Positions 1-7,883 are shown, counted from the first letter of the stretch. The stretch is DNA of 24,770 nt from UBA9732 sp963609725 (GCA_963609725.1 CAVDLI010000017.1:1-24770), one strand, 5' to 3'. The notes: generated by a model not told the origin, from the letters alone. Numbers and translations: made by a program.

Positions 1-163
1 CTTCAATGCCCAAACTTCTTGCAACACCACGTGCAAAAACAGTCTTGCCCGCACCAAGGCTACCTCTTAGTGAAATAACCATTTTCTCTTGACATTGAGA
101 GCCAATTATTTTGCCAAGCTCTATCATGTCATCTTGTGTTTTACATAAAAATGTTTTGTTCAT
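1..163 (-). CDS. tsaE: TsaE, tRNA threonylcarbamoyladenosine (t6A) synthesis ATPase, N-terminal part
   Basis: This is the first 54 codons of a gene that continues past the left edge. Reading from the ATG at 163, the protein begins MNKTFLCKTQDDMIELGK and has a P-loop GSLGAGKT at residues 34-41, followed by FARGVARSLGI. That Walker A plus the following Arg-Gly helix is the signature of the TsaE/YjeE family, an ATPase that works with TsaB and TsaD to make the t6A37 modification of ANN-decoding tRNAs in the cytoplasm. It starts 5 nt after the TPR gene stop, so the two are probably co-transcribed. Only the N-terminal third is visible; the Walker B region is outside. The start lacks a strong SD, so coupling to the upstream gene is likely. 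Confidence 0.9.
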   Translation of the reverse strand, partial: MNKTFLCKTQDDMIELGKIIGSQCQEKMVISLRGSLGAGKTVFARGVARSLGIE

Positions 164-168
164 TGCAA

Positions 169-1362
169 TCAAATCTCTTCATGGTGGTGATGTTCTTCGT
201 GCTCTTTTTTGTGAAGTTCTTCAAATTGCTCGTCTGTATAAATCTCTTCACTGATTATATCACCAATAACATCGCCAGTTTTTTCTTCATATTCCTGCAT
301 GAGAAATTTAAGATGCGGGTCATTTTGGTCAATTGTGCGCGCTTTTTCCAAAAGTTCACGGCTTTCTGTAAATTCTTCATCATTGAGGTGTAAAAAAGCA
401 AGATTTGTGATGTAAGTCATATCTTCATCATCTAAATCCAAAGCAATTTGAAGGTAGTTTTTTGCAAGCTCAACATCTCCATGTTCTTTTGCGCAAATTG
501 AAAGCTCATTATAGACTTCTGCATTCTTGGAATCTAATCTAAGACTTTCCAATAAGTCTTTTTGAGCACCATCATAATCTTCAAGAACTCTTTTTGCCCA
601 ACCTCTTAAAAAATATGCTTCCCATGATTTATTTCCTTGAGCAATATGCTTTTCTATAGCAGTTAGTGCTTCATCAGCACAACCCATCATCATCTTGTCA
701 TACACATACAAAAGTTTATTGTTTGAGTCTAATATATGATTAAAATTGTCTAATGATTTCTGTGCTTGCTCTCTCTTCTTGGCATCACTTTCAAGTTTTA
801 CGTAACGTGCAAGATAATCTCGAGCATTTTCAATATCTCCATGTCTCATATGAAAAGCCGATATCTCACTGTAAGCCGGTGCATAATTTGGATATTTTTC
901 AATACATTCATTGAGAACTTGAATGATTTTATCATCATACATATCAGCTTTGACATCGTCGTGCTTTTTATGAAAATCTACTGTCATTTGTGCGTACAAA
1001 ACAGCTAAATTAACATAACTTTCTGGCGCATTTGATAAGTTCTTAACAGCAAGCATTAGTTCAAGTGCAAAATCAAAATCTTTTTGCTTGCTTTTAGATA
1101 TAGATGCAAGATTTAACTCTTTAATAACATTTGGCTGCATACCCAAAAGAACATTTTTGTAGTATTCAATGTTTTCGTTTTCTGGTGCCCAAGCAACTAC
1201 TTTTATAAGTCCTGCTACTATACTGTTAAAATCTATATCTTCTGGTTTTTGTCCTTCTTGAAACAAAACAGGAAGAGCTGTGTTGCCTTTGAGAATTGTA
1301 TCCCCAATCTTTCTGTCTCCGGGAAGTGTTATGAATTGAATATCTTTAAGTTTTTCTGTCAT
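169..1362 (-). CDS. TPR-repeat protein with histidine-rich C-terminus
   Basis: A 397-residue soluble protein with no signal peptide or membrane segment. Tetratricopeptide-like helical pairs are visible at about residues 92-125, 160-193, 246-280, 281-314 and 315-348, with typical A-x3-Y/L-G/A and A-x-x-A-L spacing (for example WEAYFLRGWAKRVLEDYDGA). TPRs normally act as protein-interaction scaffolds, so the partner is unknown. The tail is acidic and ends KKEHEEHHHHEEI, a possible metal-binding patch. The gene sits directly ahead of tsaE and probably shares its transcript. The ATG at 1362 has no SD. A TATATT box lies 6 nt upstream, which would place the transcript start at or next to the ATG. 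The TPR assignment is firm, but a specific function cannot be given. Confidence 0.88.
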   Translation of the reverse strand: MTEKLKDIQFITLPGDRKIGDTILKGNTALPVLFQEGQKPEDIDFNSIVAGLIKVVAWAPENENIEYYKNVLLGMQPNVIKELNLASISKSKQKDFDFALELMLAVKNLSNAPESYVNLAVLYAQMTVDFHKKHDDVKADMYDDKIIQVLNECIEKYPNYAPAYSEISAFHMRHGDIENARDYLARYVKLESDAKKREQAQKSLDNFNHILDSNNKLLYVYDKMMMGCADEALTAIEKHIAQGNKSWEAYFLRGWAKRVLEDYDGAQKDLLESLRLDSKNAEVYNELSICAKEHGDVELAKNYLQIALDLDDEDMTYITNLAFLHLNDEEFTESRELLEKARTIDQNDPHLKFLMQEYEEKTGDVIGDIISEEIYTDEQFEELHKKEHEEHHHHEEI

Positions 1363-1368
1363 ACTGTA

Positions 1369-1374
1369 AATATA
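1369..1374 (-). promoter_or_regulatory. Candidate -10 box for the TPR/tsaE operon
   Basis: On the minus strand TATATT is followed by TACAGT and then the ATG. A transcript starting about 7 nt after the box would be leaderless or nearly so, which fits the missing SD. The -35 region (TTTAAT at 17-nt spacing) is poor, so the call is tentative. Confidence 0.35.
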
Positions 1375-1409
1375 CTGGTTTTCTTTTAGTAATTAAAGAG
1401 GAAGTTACA

Positions 1410-1460
1410 AGAGGTTCTTGTAAAACCAAGGGTCGCAAAGCTCATTTTGCAAAAACCTCT
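1410..1460. repeat. Dispersed palindromic repeat, copy A
   Basis: The arms AGAGGTTCTTGTAAAA (1410-1425) and TTTTGCAAAAACCTCT (1445-1460) are inverted copies with two mismatches. Bases 1437-1460 are identical over 24 bp to 13944-13967. AAAACTGCCTT at 1463-1473 is shared with 13912-13922. The copy lies between the divergent TPR and nucleoside phosphorylase genes. Confidence 0.75.
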
Positions 1461-1505
1461 GTAAAACTGCCTTTGAAGAGCGTACTTAGTACATTTGGAG
1501 AGCGC

Positions 1506-2246
1506 ATGTTACCATTTTTTGATGAAGAAGAACTTCTCAAACCTAGTTCAATTATTAGCAAGTGCAATAATATGCCTGACACTTGTATCATTATGTGGTC
1601 TTTTAGTTTGTTTAATACGCTAAAAGATAAGTTTAAGTGTACAACGCTATCAACTTTCAAATGTGGAGTTCATTGTCCTGTTTATGGATTTAAGTACAAA
1701 AGCAAAGAAATGGCTTGCGTTCTTCTTCCAATTGGAGCACCAGTGGCTGCCGGCTTTATTGAGGAATACATTGTCCGTGGCGTAAAAAACTTTGTTTGTA
1801 TTGGGTCGTGTGGCTCACTTTCTTCTACAACAAGAGGCAACATCATTGTCCCAACTTATGCATACAGAGACGAGGGAACAAGCTGGCACTATGCGTCCCA
1901 CAACTCTCCTTGGATAAAAGTAAACAGTGCAATACAGACAAGTTCTATTTTGGACACGCTTCTTGTTCCTCATATTTGTGGTAAAGTGTGGACTTGTGAT
2001 GCATTTTATAGAGAAACACCATCTGCTGTTAAAATCATGAAAGAGCAGGGTTGTATTGCTGTTGAAATGGAATGTGCTGCTACTAGGGCTGTCTCTCAAT
2101 ATAGGGGCGTAGATTGTTATCAAATGCTCTTTCCTCAAGACTTACTTGAAGGCTCATCTTGGAGTTCTGGAGCTCTTGGAAAACACAGTCGCTCAATGAA
2201 CGACAAGTTAGCACAAATTGCACTTGATGTGGCGCTCTTGGTGTAG
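1506..2246 (+). CDS. Nucleoside phosphorylase (PNP/uridine phosphorylase superfamily)
   Basis: A 246-residue cytoplasmic enzyme of nucleoside phosphorylase superfamily I, which cleaves nucleosides with phosphate to give base and ribose-1-phosphate. Visible motifs are GSCGSL (residues 100-105, phosphate/ribose-binding loop), EGTSWHY (123-129), TCDAFYRE (163-170) and VEMEC (186-190), the last being the ribose-contacting glutamate motif. The VEMEC and EGTSWHY combination resembles uridine phosphorylase-like members more than PNP, but base specificity cannot be read with certainty. The reading frame extends upstream to a TTG at 1473. I prefer the ATG at 1506 because GGAG lies at 1497-1500 with 5-nt spacing, and because the 11 extra residues would come from a repeat element. 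Role: purine/pyrimidine salvage. Confidence 0.87.
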   Translation: MLPFFDEEELLKPSSIISKCNNMPDTCIIMWSFSLFNTLKDKFKCTTLSTFKCGVHCPVYGFKYKSKEMACVLLPIGAPVAAGFIEEYIVRGVKNFVCIGSCGSLSSTTRGNIIVPTYAYRDEGTSWHYASHNSPWIKVNSAIQTSSILDTLLVPHICGKVWTCDAFYRETPSAVKIMKEQGCIAVEMECAATRAVSQYRGVDCYQMLFPQDLLEGSSWSSGALGKHSRSMNDKLAQIALDVALLV

Positions 2247-2262
2247 CTTAGTGTAAATTAGC

Positions 2263-2294
2263 GCAGATTATGTAGATTGGTGCAGATTATGTAG
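2263..2294. repeat. 13-bp direct repeat upstream of 6S RNA
   Basis: GCAGATTATGTAG occurs exactly at 2263-2275 and 2282-2294 with a 19-nt period. A third, degenerate relative (GTAAATTAG) precedes them. They lie about 50-80 nt before the inferred 6S RNA start, so they could bind a regulator or be the debris of a local duplication. Confidence 0.6.
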
Positions 2295-2344
2295 TTTTTC
2301 AAAAACCTCTTTTAATGGGCCTTTTTGTGTGGTAACATAATTTC

Positions 2345-2514
2345 ATGCGGAGATGGGACGAAATTCTCTTGCTCAAACTTATTAGACGGATTCCGGCATA
2401 GAAGCGGTGCATTGCTCCCGCCAATTGGTTTTTAGGGAACAGAATCTGCAACTTAACTGGGAGTCCCCCTTGAACATCCGTAGTTCAAGAGGTTGTCCCT
2501 CTCCGCCGTTTTTT
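2345..2514 (+). ncRNA. ssrS: 6S RNA (RNA polymerase holoenzyme regulator)
   Basis: 6S RNA mimics an open promoter and sequesters the housekeeping-sigma RNA polymerase. The element has a closing stem GCGGAGA-T-GGGAC (2347-2359) paired with GTCCC-TCTCCGC (2495-2506), with a single bulged T. It ends in CG plus six T (2509-2514), as in an intrinsic terminator, so the plus strand is transcribed. Inside are an apical arm closed by GATTC/GAATC (2389-2393 with 2442-2446) and, on the 3' side of the central bubble, a hairpin CTTGAAC/GTTCAAG (2469-2475 with 2483-2489). E. coli 6S has the same CCTTGAAC...GTTCAAGGG hairpin at the equivalent place, preceded by a CTGCGAC-like segment (here CTGCAAC). Length is about 170 nt. 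A TAACAT box at 2333-2338 suggests a start near 2345. No tmRNA or RNase P signatures are present. The function call is by recalled similarity, not a covariance search. Confidence 0.82.
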
Positions 2515-2527
2515 ACACTGAACCTTT

Positions 2528-3946
2528 TTATTCACTTCCTTTATTGAGTAATCTTTCGTCTGTGAATGTGCGTTTGTAGAAAAATAACATTAAAATGCTA
2601 CACACTAACCACCCAAGCGGATAACTTATTGAAATTGGAATTATAGAGTTAAAAGTCTTAGATATTACAAAAAGGTATATTTGTCTAAAAAATACAAAGG
2701 AACCAAGCATTACAATCATTGGAATTTTTGCTTCTCTTGCACCTCGTAACGCACCACCATATATTTGGTTTACGCAACACAAAACGTAGAAAGGTGAAAT
2801 CATACGCAAAAATAAAGTTCCATATGAGATTACACCGGTTTCGTTTTCGTCTATAAAAAATTTAACCAAAGATGGTGCAAAAGCAACAACAGGAAGTATT
2901 AGGAAAGCTGTGCATGCCATTGCCATAAGAAGAGCTTTTCTTACTCCACTTCTAGCCCTTTCTGTGAGCTGACCACCAAGGTTTTGTCCCACGAATGTTT
3001 GCGTAGCAAGAGCAAGAGATTGCATTGGCAAGAATAGAAGCTGATCAATTTTTGAGTAAGCTGTCCATCCTCCCATGCAGTCAGAACCAAAGAAATTTAT
3101 ATATGATTGTACAAAAATATTTGAAAAAGCTGTAATTGACATTTGCAAGGCAGCCGGAAGCCCAATTGTAAAAATGCTGGATAGTATGTTTTTATCTATT
3201 CCAAGACAATGCAAATCAATTTTGACACAAGACGACGTCTTAAAGAGCATTGCCATTACCAGTAAGGCCGATACAAATTGTGCAAGTATTGTTGCATACG
3301 CAACACCTGCTGTGCCCCAACCAAAAACAATTACAAAGACAAGATCAAGGACTGTGTTTAGAATTGCAGATGCCACTAAGAAGAGGAAAGGGTAAACAGA
3401 ATTTCCTACAGCTCTCAATATTGCTGAACCCATATTATAAAGTAGAAGTCCGGAAACTCCCGCAAAATAAATTGTTAAATAAGTTTCTTGCTCGCTTCTA
3501 ACCTCTTGTGGAGATTTTATAATATCAAGCATAAAAGGTGTAAGCAGTGTTCCCAAAAGAGTGAACACAACACATAAAATAAGCGTTACTGTAAAGAAAG
3601 TATGTACAGTTTTCTTGACGTTTTGAGGTTGTCCTGCTCCAAAGTATCTAGAAATGATGACGCAAGCACCATTGGAAAAACCTACAAAAAAACCAATTAG
3701 AGTGTTTATAATTGGGTTTAACGTTCCAACCGCAGAAAACGCGTTCTTGCCCACATAATTGCCAACAACCCATGTATCTACAGTGTTGTATAACTGCTGA
3801 AAGATATTACCCAAAAGTAAAGGAGCTGCAAAGTTCAAAAGAAGAATTGTAATATCTCCTTTTGTCATATCTACTTCTGCCTTACTGCGTGCAATAAGTT
3901 TTTCTCTTATTGCCCCAATGGGTCCATTATTTTCACTTAAGTGCAC
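2528..3946 (-). CDS. MATE family multidrug/cation antiporter
   Basis: A 472-residue inner-membrane protein with about 12 hydrophobic helices in two MatE halves. It shows the family N-terminus MTKGDITILLLNFAAPLLLG (from residue 27), then FQQLYNTVDTWVVGNYVG. The second half repeats the pattern (IGLPAALQMSITAFSNIFVQSYINFFG and MQSLALATQTFVGQNLGG). Such proteins export drugs or metabolites using a Na+ or H+ gradient; the substrate is unknown. The reading frame begins at GTG (3946), preceded by AGGATGGTG. A later ATG at residue 27 aligns with many family starts and is an alternative. The gene is convergent with the 6S RNA, its stop being only 13 nt from the 6S T-run. Its length is usual for the family. 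Confidence 0.93.
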   Translation of the reverse strand: MHLSENNGPIGAIREKLIARSKAEVDMTKGDITILLLNFAAPLLLGNIFQQLYNTVDTWVVGNYVGKNAFSAVGTLNPIINTLIGFFVGFSNGACVIISRYFGAGQPQNVKKTVHTFFTVTLILCVVFTLLGTLLTPFMLDIIKSPQEVRSEQETYLTIYFAGVSGLLLYNMGSAILRAVGNSVYPFLFLVASAILNTVLDLVFVIVFGWGTAGVAYATILAQFVSALLVMAMLFKTSSCVKIDLHCLGIDKNILSSIFTIGLPAALQMSITAFSNIFVQSYINFFGSDCMGGWTAYSKIDQLLFLPMQSLALATQTFVGQNLGGQLTERARSGVRKALLMAMACTAFLILPVVAFAPSLVKFFIDENETGVISYGTLFLRMISPFYVLCCVNQIYGGALRGAREAKIPMIVMLGSFVFFRQIYLFVISKTFNSIIPISISYPLGWLVCSILMLFFYKRTFTDERLLNKGSE

Positions 3947-3978
3947 TTATATCACCATCCTTTAGAATACCAAAAACT

Positions 3979-4007
3979 ATGCTAACAGCTAAATTTTCAA
4001 ATGTAAA
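3979..4007 (-). promoter_or_regulatory. Probable promoter of the MATE gene
   Basis: On the minus strand TTTACA (4002-4007) is followed after 17 nt by TAGCAT (3979-3984), about 33 nt before the GTG start. Spacing is ideal and the match to consensus is moderate. Confidence 0.4.
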
Positions 4008-4217
4008 CTAATACTATTTATGTGCTGTTATTGATTTATTTATAGCGCCTGCGCATTGTGGCATAATTTTTGAAGATTAGAATTTTGTTGCATTCTGTTG
4101 CATAGTGTAGTAGTCTAAAAGTGCTTGCTTGAATACAAAAAAGTATGACTTTTTACAGTCAAGTGAGTTTTTTTTGCAAGAGATAACAAAAAAGAGAACA
4201 ATAACGGAGGATTGTTT

Positions 4218-5306
4218 ATGAAATATGGACGTGTTTTCAATTTCTCAGCTGGTCCTGCAATGATGCCAGAGCCTGTTTTGGAAGAGATTCGTGATGAAAT
4301 GATGAACTACCGCGGTAGCGGAATGTGTGTAATGGAGATGAGCCACCGCTCAAAAGTGTATCAGCAAATAATTGATGATGCAGAGCAAGACTTAAGAGAC
4401 CTTATGGGTATTCCAGACAATTACAAGGTTCTTTTCATTCAAGGCGGAGCTACTTTACAGTTTTCAATGATTCCAATGAACCTTATGAAAAACGGCAAAG
4501 CTGTCTACGTTGAGACAGGTGCTTGGTCAAAGAAAGCAATTGCAGAAGCCAAAAAAGTTGGAGAAGTTATTGTTGCAGCTTCCTCTAAAGATAAGAATTA
4601 TACTTATATCCCAGATTGCTCAAATTTGGATATCCCTGAAGATACAGACTATGTTTATATTTGCGAGAACGAAACAATTCATGGTGTAACATGGCAAAAA
4701 CTTCCAAATACAAAAGGCCATGTACTTGTTTCTGACCAGTCTTCAATGTTCCTTTCAAAACCTTGCAATGTTTCTGACTATGGTCTCATTTATGCTGGCG
4801 TTCAAAAGAATGTTGGTCCTGCTGGAATGGTCGTTGTCATCATTCGTGAAGATTTGATTAGGGATGATCTTACAAATCTTCCAATTTATTTGCAGTACAA
4901 AACTCATGCAGATAACGGCAGTATGTACAACACTCCAAACTGTTGGGCAATTTATTGTTGTGGAAAAGTCTTTAAGTATCTCAAGAGCCTTGGCGGACTT
5001 GAAGCTATGGCTAAGATAAATGAAGACAAAGCAAAAGTTTTCTATGACTTCCTTGATTCTTCAAAAATGTTCAAAGGTACAGTTGAGAAGAAAGACCGCT
5101 CTCTTATGAATATTCCTTTCGTAACAGAGAGCGCTGAACTTGATGCAGCAGTTGTTGCAGCTACAAAGGCAGCCGGTTATGACAACTTAAAGGGTCATAA
5201 GTCAGTTGGAGGTCTTAGAGCTTCTATTTACAATGCAATGCCAAAAGAGGGCGTTGTAGCTCTTGTTGACTTCTTAAAAGATTACGAAGCCAAAAACAGC
5301 AAGTAA
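4218..5306 (+). CDS. serC: Phosphoserine aminotransferase
   Basis: A 362-residue PLP enzyme that converts 3-phosphohydroxypyruvate and glutamate to phosphoserine and 2-oxoglutarate, the second step of serine synthesis; it can also act in the pyridoxal pathway. The protein starts MKYGRVFNFSAGPAMMPEPV, has the EMSHRS motif, GGATLQF (residues 76-82), and YAGVQKNVGPAG with the PLP-binding lysine at about residue 197, matching K198 of E. coli SerC. I chose the ATG at 4218 because GGAGG at 4206-4210 sits 7 nt upstream; an in-frame TTG at 4212 would be too close to that SD. It is monocistronic, closed by a strong terminator. The 271-nt leader region holds AT-rich short repeats (TGTTGCAT twice) and no clear riboswitch. 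Length is normal. Confidence 0.97.
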   Translation: MKYGRVFNFSAGPAMMPEPVLEEIRDEMMNYRGSGMCVMEMSHRSKVYQQIIDDAEQDLRDLMGIPDNYKVLFIQGGATLQFSMIPMNLMKNGKAVYVETGAWSKKAIAEAKKVGEVIVAASSKDKNYTYIPDCSNLDIPEDTDYVYICENETIHGVTWQKLPNTKGHVLVSDQSSMFLSKPCNVSDYGLIYAGVQKNVGPAGMVVVIIREDLIRDDLTNLPIYLQYKTHADNGSMYNTPNCWAIYCCGKVFKYLKSLGGLEAMAKINEDKAKVFYDFLDSSKMFKGTVEKKDRSLMNIPFVTESAELDAAVVAATKAAGYDNLKGHKSVGGLRASIYNAMPKEGVVALVDFLKDYEAKNSK

Positions 5307-5336
5307 AAAATTAGGAACTGTGTACAGCTTCCAAGT

Positions 5337-5366
5337 GAGGGACTTTCATTGAAAGTCCCTCTTTTT
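5337..5366 (+). terminator. Intrinsic terminator of serC
   Basis: A perfect 11-bp stem GAGGGACTTTC / GAAAGTCCCTC with a 3-nt loop, followed by five T. Confidence 0.93.
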
Positions 5367-5401
5367 GTATACATGCTACCAAAATGTTTTTTGAAAAAAA
5401 C

Positions 5402-5429
5402 TTGAAAGCATTTATAATGGGGTTATAAT
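5402..5429 (+). promoter_or_regulatory. Promoter of the sugar ABC ATPase gene
   Basis: TTGAAA (5402-5407) and TATAAT (5424-5429) are spaced by 16 nt. A second TATAAT lies at 5413-5418. The predicted start falls just before repeat copy B, so the repeat would form a hairpin in the 5' leader. Confidence 0.6.
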
Positions 5430-5440
5430 TGGTTTTATGG

Positions 5441-5482
5441 AGGTTTTTGCAGAATGAATTTGTGAAGTTTTTGCAAAAACCT
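5441..5482. repeat. Dispersed palindromic repeat, copy B
   Basis: The inverted arms AGGTTTTTGCA (5441-5451) and TGCAAAAACCT (5472-5482) enclose 20 nt. The core matches the copies at 1445-1460, 13901-13967 and 19091-19107. It lies in the leader between the promoter at 5402-5429 and the ABC ATPase start. Confidence 0.7.
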
Positions 5483-5512
5483 TTGTAGTTTTCTAAAACC
5501 TTGGAGGGGTCA

Positions 5513-6623
5513 ATGGCAGAAGTATTATTAAAAGATATCTGCAAGATTTATGACGGGGGAGTCAAGGCTGTAAATAATGCAAATATTGAAATAAAAGACA
5601 AAGAATTTGTCGTACTAGTAGGCCCGTCTGGATGTGGAAAATCCACAACACTTCGTATGATTGCCGGCTTAGAAGATATTTCAAGTGGAGAACTTTATAT
5701 TGACGGCAATCTTGTAAATGATGTCCCTCCAAAAGACCGTGACATTGCAATGGTTTTCCAAAACTATGCTTTGTATCCTCATATGACAGTTTATGACAAC
5801 ATGGCTTTTGGGCTTAAAGTTCGCAAGTTTCCAAAAAACGAAATAGATAAGCGCGTGCATGAAGCTGCAAAAATTCTTGATATAGAAGAACTCCTTGATA
5901 GAAAACCAAAAGCGCTTTCTGGAGGGCAAAGACAGCGTGTTGCTGTGGGGCGTGCTATTGTAAGAAAACCAAAAGTATTCCTTTTTGATGAACCGCTTTC
6001 AAACTTAGATGCCAAACTTCGTGTCCAAATGAGGGCTGAAATCTCCAGTCTTCATCACAGGCTCCAAGCAACAATGATATATGTTACTCATGACCAGGTT
6101 GAGGCTTTGACTATGGCAGATAAAATTGTTGTCATGAAACTTGGTGTCATTCAGCAAATAGGGGGACCTCTTGAACTATACAATAATCCAAATAACAAAT
6201 TTGTTGCTGGTTTTATTGGTTCTCCTCCAATGAATTTTATGGAATGTAATGTCATAGAAGATAAAAATGACGTCTATATAAATGAAGGCAGTTTTTGTCT
6301 AAAAGTGACAAGTGAGCAGGCAAAGTTATTAAAACCATATGTTGGCAAAAACGTTATATTTGGTATAAGACCAGAGGACGTAACTTTCTCNNNNNNNNNN
6401 TTTCTCAGCTCAAAGGGCTGACAATGTTACTATAAACGGTACTGTTTCTGTAGTAGAACCACTTGGTTCTGAGACTCATGTTTTTGTCTCAACGCCAAAA
6501 AATCAAATTACTGGAAAAATAGAGTCTTCTGCTATTGTTAAAGTTAACGAGAGCATTTCTCTTATACCAAATATGGAAAAAGCTAAATTCTTTGATGTTG
6601 GTACAGAGCTTGCAATTCGTTAA
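5513..6623 (+). CDS. ugpC: MalK/UgpC-type carbohydrate ABC transporter ATP-binding protein (split by an assembly gap)
   Basis: Cytoplasmic ATPase that powers CUT1-type sugar or glycerol-phosphate importers. It has Walker A GPSGCGKST (residues 37-45), Q-loop Q83, signature LSGGQ (135-139), Walker B VFLFDE (155-160), switch H193, then the TOBE domain typical of MalK/UgpC/MsmX (GIRPEDVTF). The ATG at 5513 is preceded by GGAGGGG. Ten N at 6391-6400 interrupt the TOBE domain and shift the frame by one, so the raw reading stops at 6421. TTTCTC occurs on both sides of the N run. Joining through one copy restores an open frame (VTFSAQRADNVTINGTV) ending in TAA at 6621-6623 and a family-typical 364-residue protein. 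No permease or binding protein is nearby, as with shared MsmX-type ATPases. The exact sugar is unknown, so the symbol denotes the family. Confidence 0.92.
6391..6400. other. Assembly gap (10 N), probably of zero or negative length
   Basis: The N run lies between two identical hexamers, TTTCTC (6385-6390 and 6401-6406). Collapsing the hexamers restores the ABC ATPase frame, which suggests that the contig ends overlap and the N count is a placeholder. Confidence 0.85.
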
Positions 6624-6643
6624 CTAGAAACTGTGTCTTTGTC

Positions 6644-6672
6644 TTGTTCAATTTGCCTCAAAAATAGATAAT
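6644..6672 (+). promoter_or_regulatory. Candidate promoter of the MFS gene
   Basis: TTGTTC (6644-6649), 17 nt, then GATAAT (6667-6672). The expected start is about position 6679, which is the A of the MFS ATG, so a leaderless transcript is possible. Confidence 0.45.
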
Positions 6673-6678
6673 TGCGCC

Positions 6679-7818
6679 ATGTTTAGGTTAATGCTGCTTA
6701 ATTTTTCATTGAATTCGGCTGTAAGTGTTATTGCTCCTTATACGCAGTTGTTTTTGAGAAACAAAGGATATTCACATTCTCTTGTTGGTGTAATTGTTGC
6801 CATTGGGCAGGTTGCTTCAATATTTTTTCCAATACTTTTTGGTAATTTGTCTGACAAGACACGTAAAACAAGAACTCTTTTTATTTTACTTGCTTTTGGA
6901 ACAGCGTTGACATTCATTCCTGCTGTACTAAGTGAATCGGTTTTTGTAACTATTGTTTGTTTCTTTGTGGCATCGGCCTTTTTCTGGGCGCTTAATCCAA
7001 TGAATGACGGGTATGAGAATAGAGTTCTCAATGGGGATTCTGCTAAATATGGCATTGTGCGTGCAATGGGTACGTTGGGTTATCTTGTGTGTTTGGTTTT
7101 GTTTGCAGCAACCGGCTTTCCAGATGAGACTAACAACCATTCAATTGTTTTGTGCATGATAATTTCTCTTGCTGTGTTTTCTATTGTTGTTCTTTTTGCT
7201 CCAAAAGATGTACCTCGTAATGAGGATGCTAGAGAAAAAAAGTTTTCTTCACCTTGTTTTAGTTCAAAATTTTATCTCATGATGTTCATTGTTGCGCTTA
7301 CAAGAATTGGAGAGTCTGTTATAGACAAGCTTCTTTCTTCTTACATGACAGAGGAGCTTCATCTTTCTGGTAATTTTACGCTTTTTATTGCTTTGGGCGC
7401 TGCATCTGAATTTGTAATGATAGTTCTGGGTGGCAGGATTTTGCAAAAAGGTAAAGCTAGTGCATATTCTTTTATAGTTTTATCGGCAGTTGGAATGATT
7501 GTTCGTTTTATGATTTATAGATTTATTCCAACATTGCCGGCTTTTGTTGTAGCTCAGCTTTTACACTCATGTACATTTGGAGCGTTACATATTGGGGCTT
7601 CAAAATTCATTGCCCAAAATGTTGATAAAAGCCATTATTCTTTGGGTATGAGTTTCTATTGGGCCATTGCTACAAATTTTCCAGAAATGATTGGCGCTCT
7701 TATGGGCGGTTTCATAATTGATGGTTTTGGGTATGGAGTGCTGTTCTCTTCATATACAATTTTCCCAGTTTTGGCTCTTGTGTTATGTTTAATTTACAAA
7801 AAAAGGCTTGATGCTTGA
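6679..7818 (+). CDS. MFS transporter
   Basis: A 379-residue inner-membrane protein with about 12 hydrophobic helices. The loop between helices 2 and 3 reads FGNLSDKTRKTR (residues 54-65), the major-facilitator motif A. The overall shape (short, N-terminus MFRLMLLNFSLNSAVSVIAPYTQLFLRNKGYS) resembles MFS_1-like/LacY-NupG-type permeases, which move sugars, nucleosides or aromatic acids with protons. The substrate cannot be inferred. The first ATG (6679) has no SD but sits 6 nt after a GATAAT box. An ATG four codons later (6691) is preceded by AGG at too short a spacing. It follows the ABC ATPase gene by 55 nt and precedes the ZIP gene. Confidence 0.85.
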   Translation: MFRLMLLNFSLNSAVSVIAPYTQLFLRNKGYSHSLVGVIVAIGQVASIFFPILFGNLSDKTRKTRTLFILLAFGTALTFIPAVLSESVFVTIVCFFVASAFFWALNPMNDGYENRVLNGDSAKYGIVRAMGTLGYLVCLVLFAATGFPDETNNHSIVLCMIISLAVFSIVVLFAPKDVPRNEDAREKKFSSPCFSSKFYLMMFIVALTRIGESVIDKLLSSYMTEELHLSGNFTLFIALGAASEFVMIVLGGRILQKGKASAYSFIVLSAVGMIVRFMIYRFIPTLPAFVVAQLLHSCTFGALHIGASKFIAQNVDKSHYSLGMSFYWAIATNFPEMIGALMGGFIIDGFGYGVLFSSYTIFPVLALVLCLIYKKRLDA

Positions 7819-7883
7819 TTGATGTTTTTGTTTCTTAGTAGAAAGTCCTTTAGTAAAAGTTTCGTGAGGGGAGGTTATATAAA

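Noticed and set aside
1473..1505. TTG start that would lengthen the nucleoside phosphorylase by 11 residues
   Set aside because: There is no SD at the right distance, the region belongs to the dispersed repeat, and the ATG at 1506 has a well-placed GGAG.
2340..2514. tmRNA, RNase P RNA, SRP RNA or cobalamin riboswitch as alternatives to 6S RNA
   Set aside because: There is no tRNA-like acceptor or T-arm, no RNase P or SRP conserved core, and no B12-box GCCACTG. The 3' bubble hairpin fits 6S specifically.
4139..4178. Terminator-like TGACT...AGTCA stem followed by a T-run before serC
   Set aside because: The stem is only 5 bp of mixed pairs, the T-run is several bases away, and no upstream plus-strand gene needs terminating. 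I also found no riboswitch fold in this leader.
6402..6623. Separate small gene or pseudogene fragment after the N run
   Set aside because: Its translation is the missing end of the TOBE domain and joins in frame when the flanking hexamer is collapsed.
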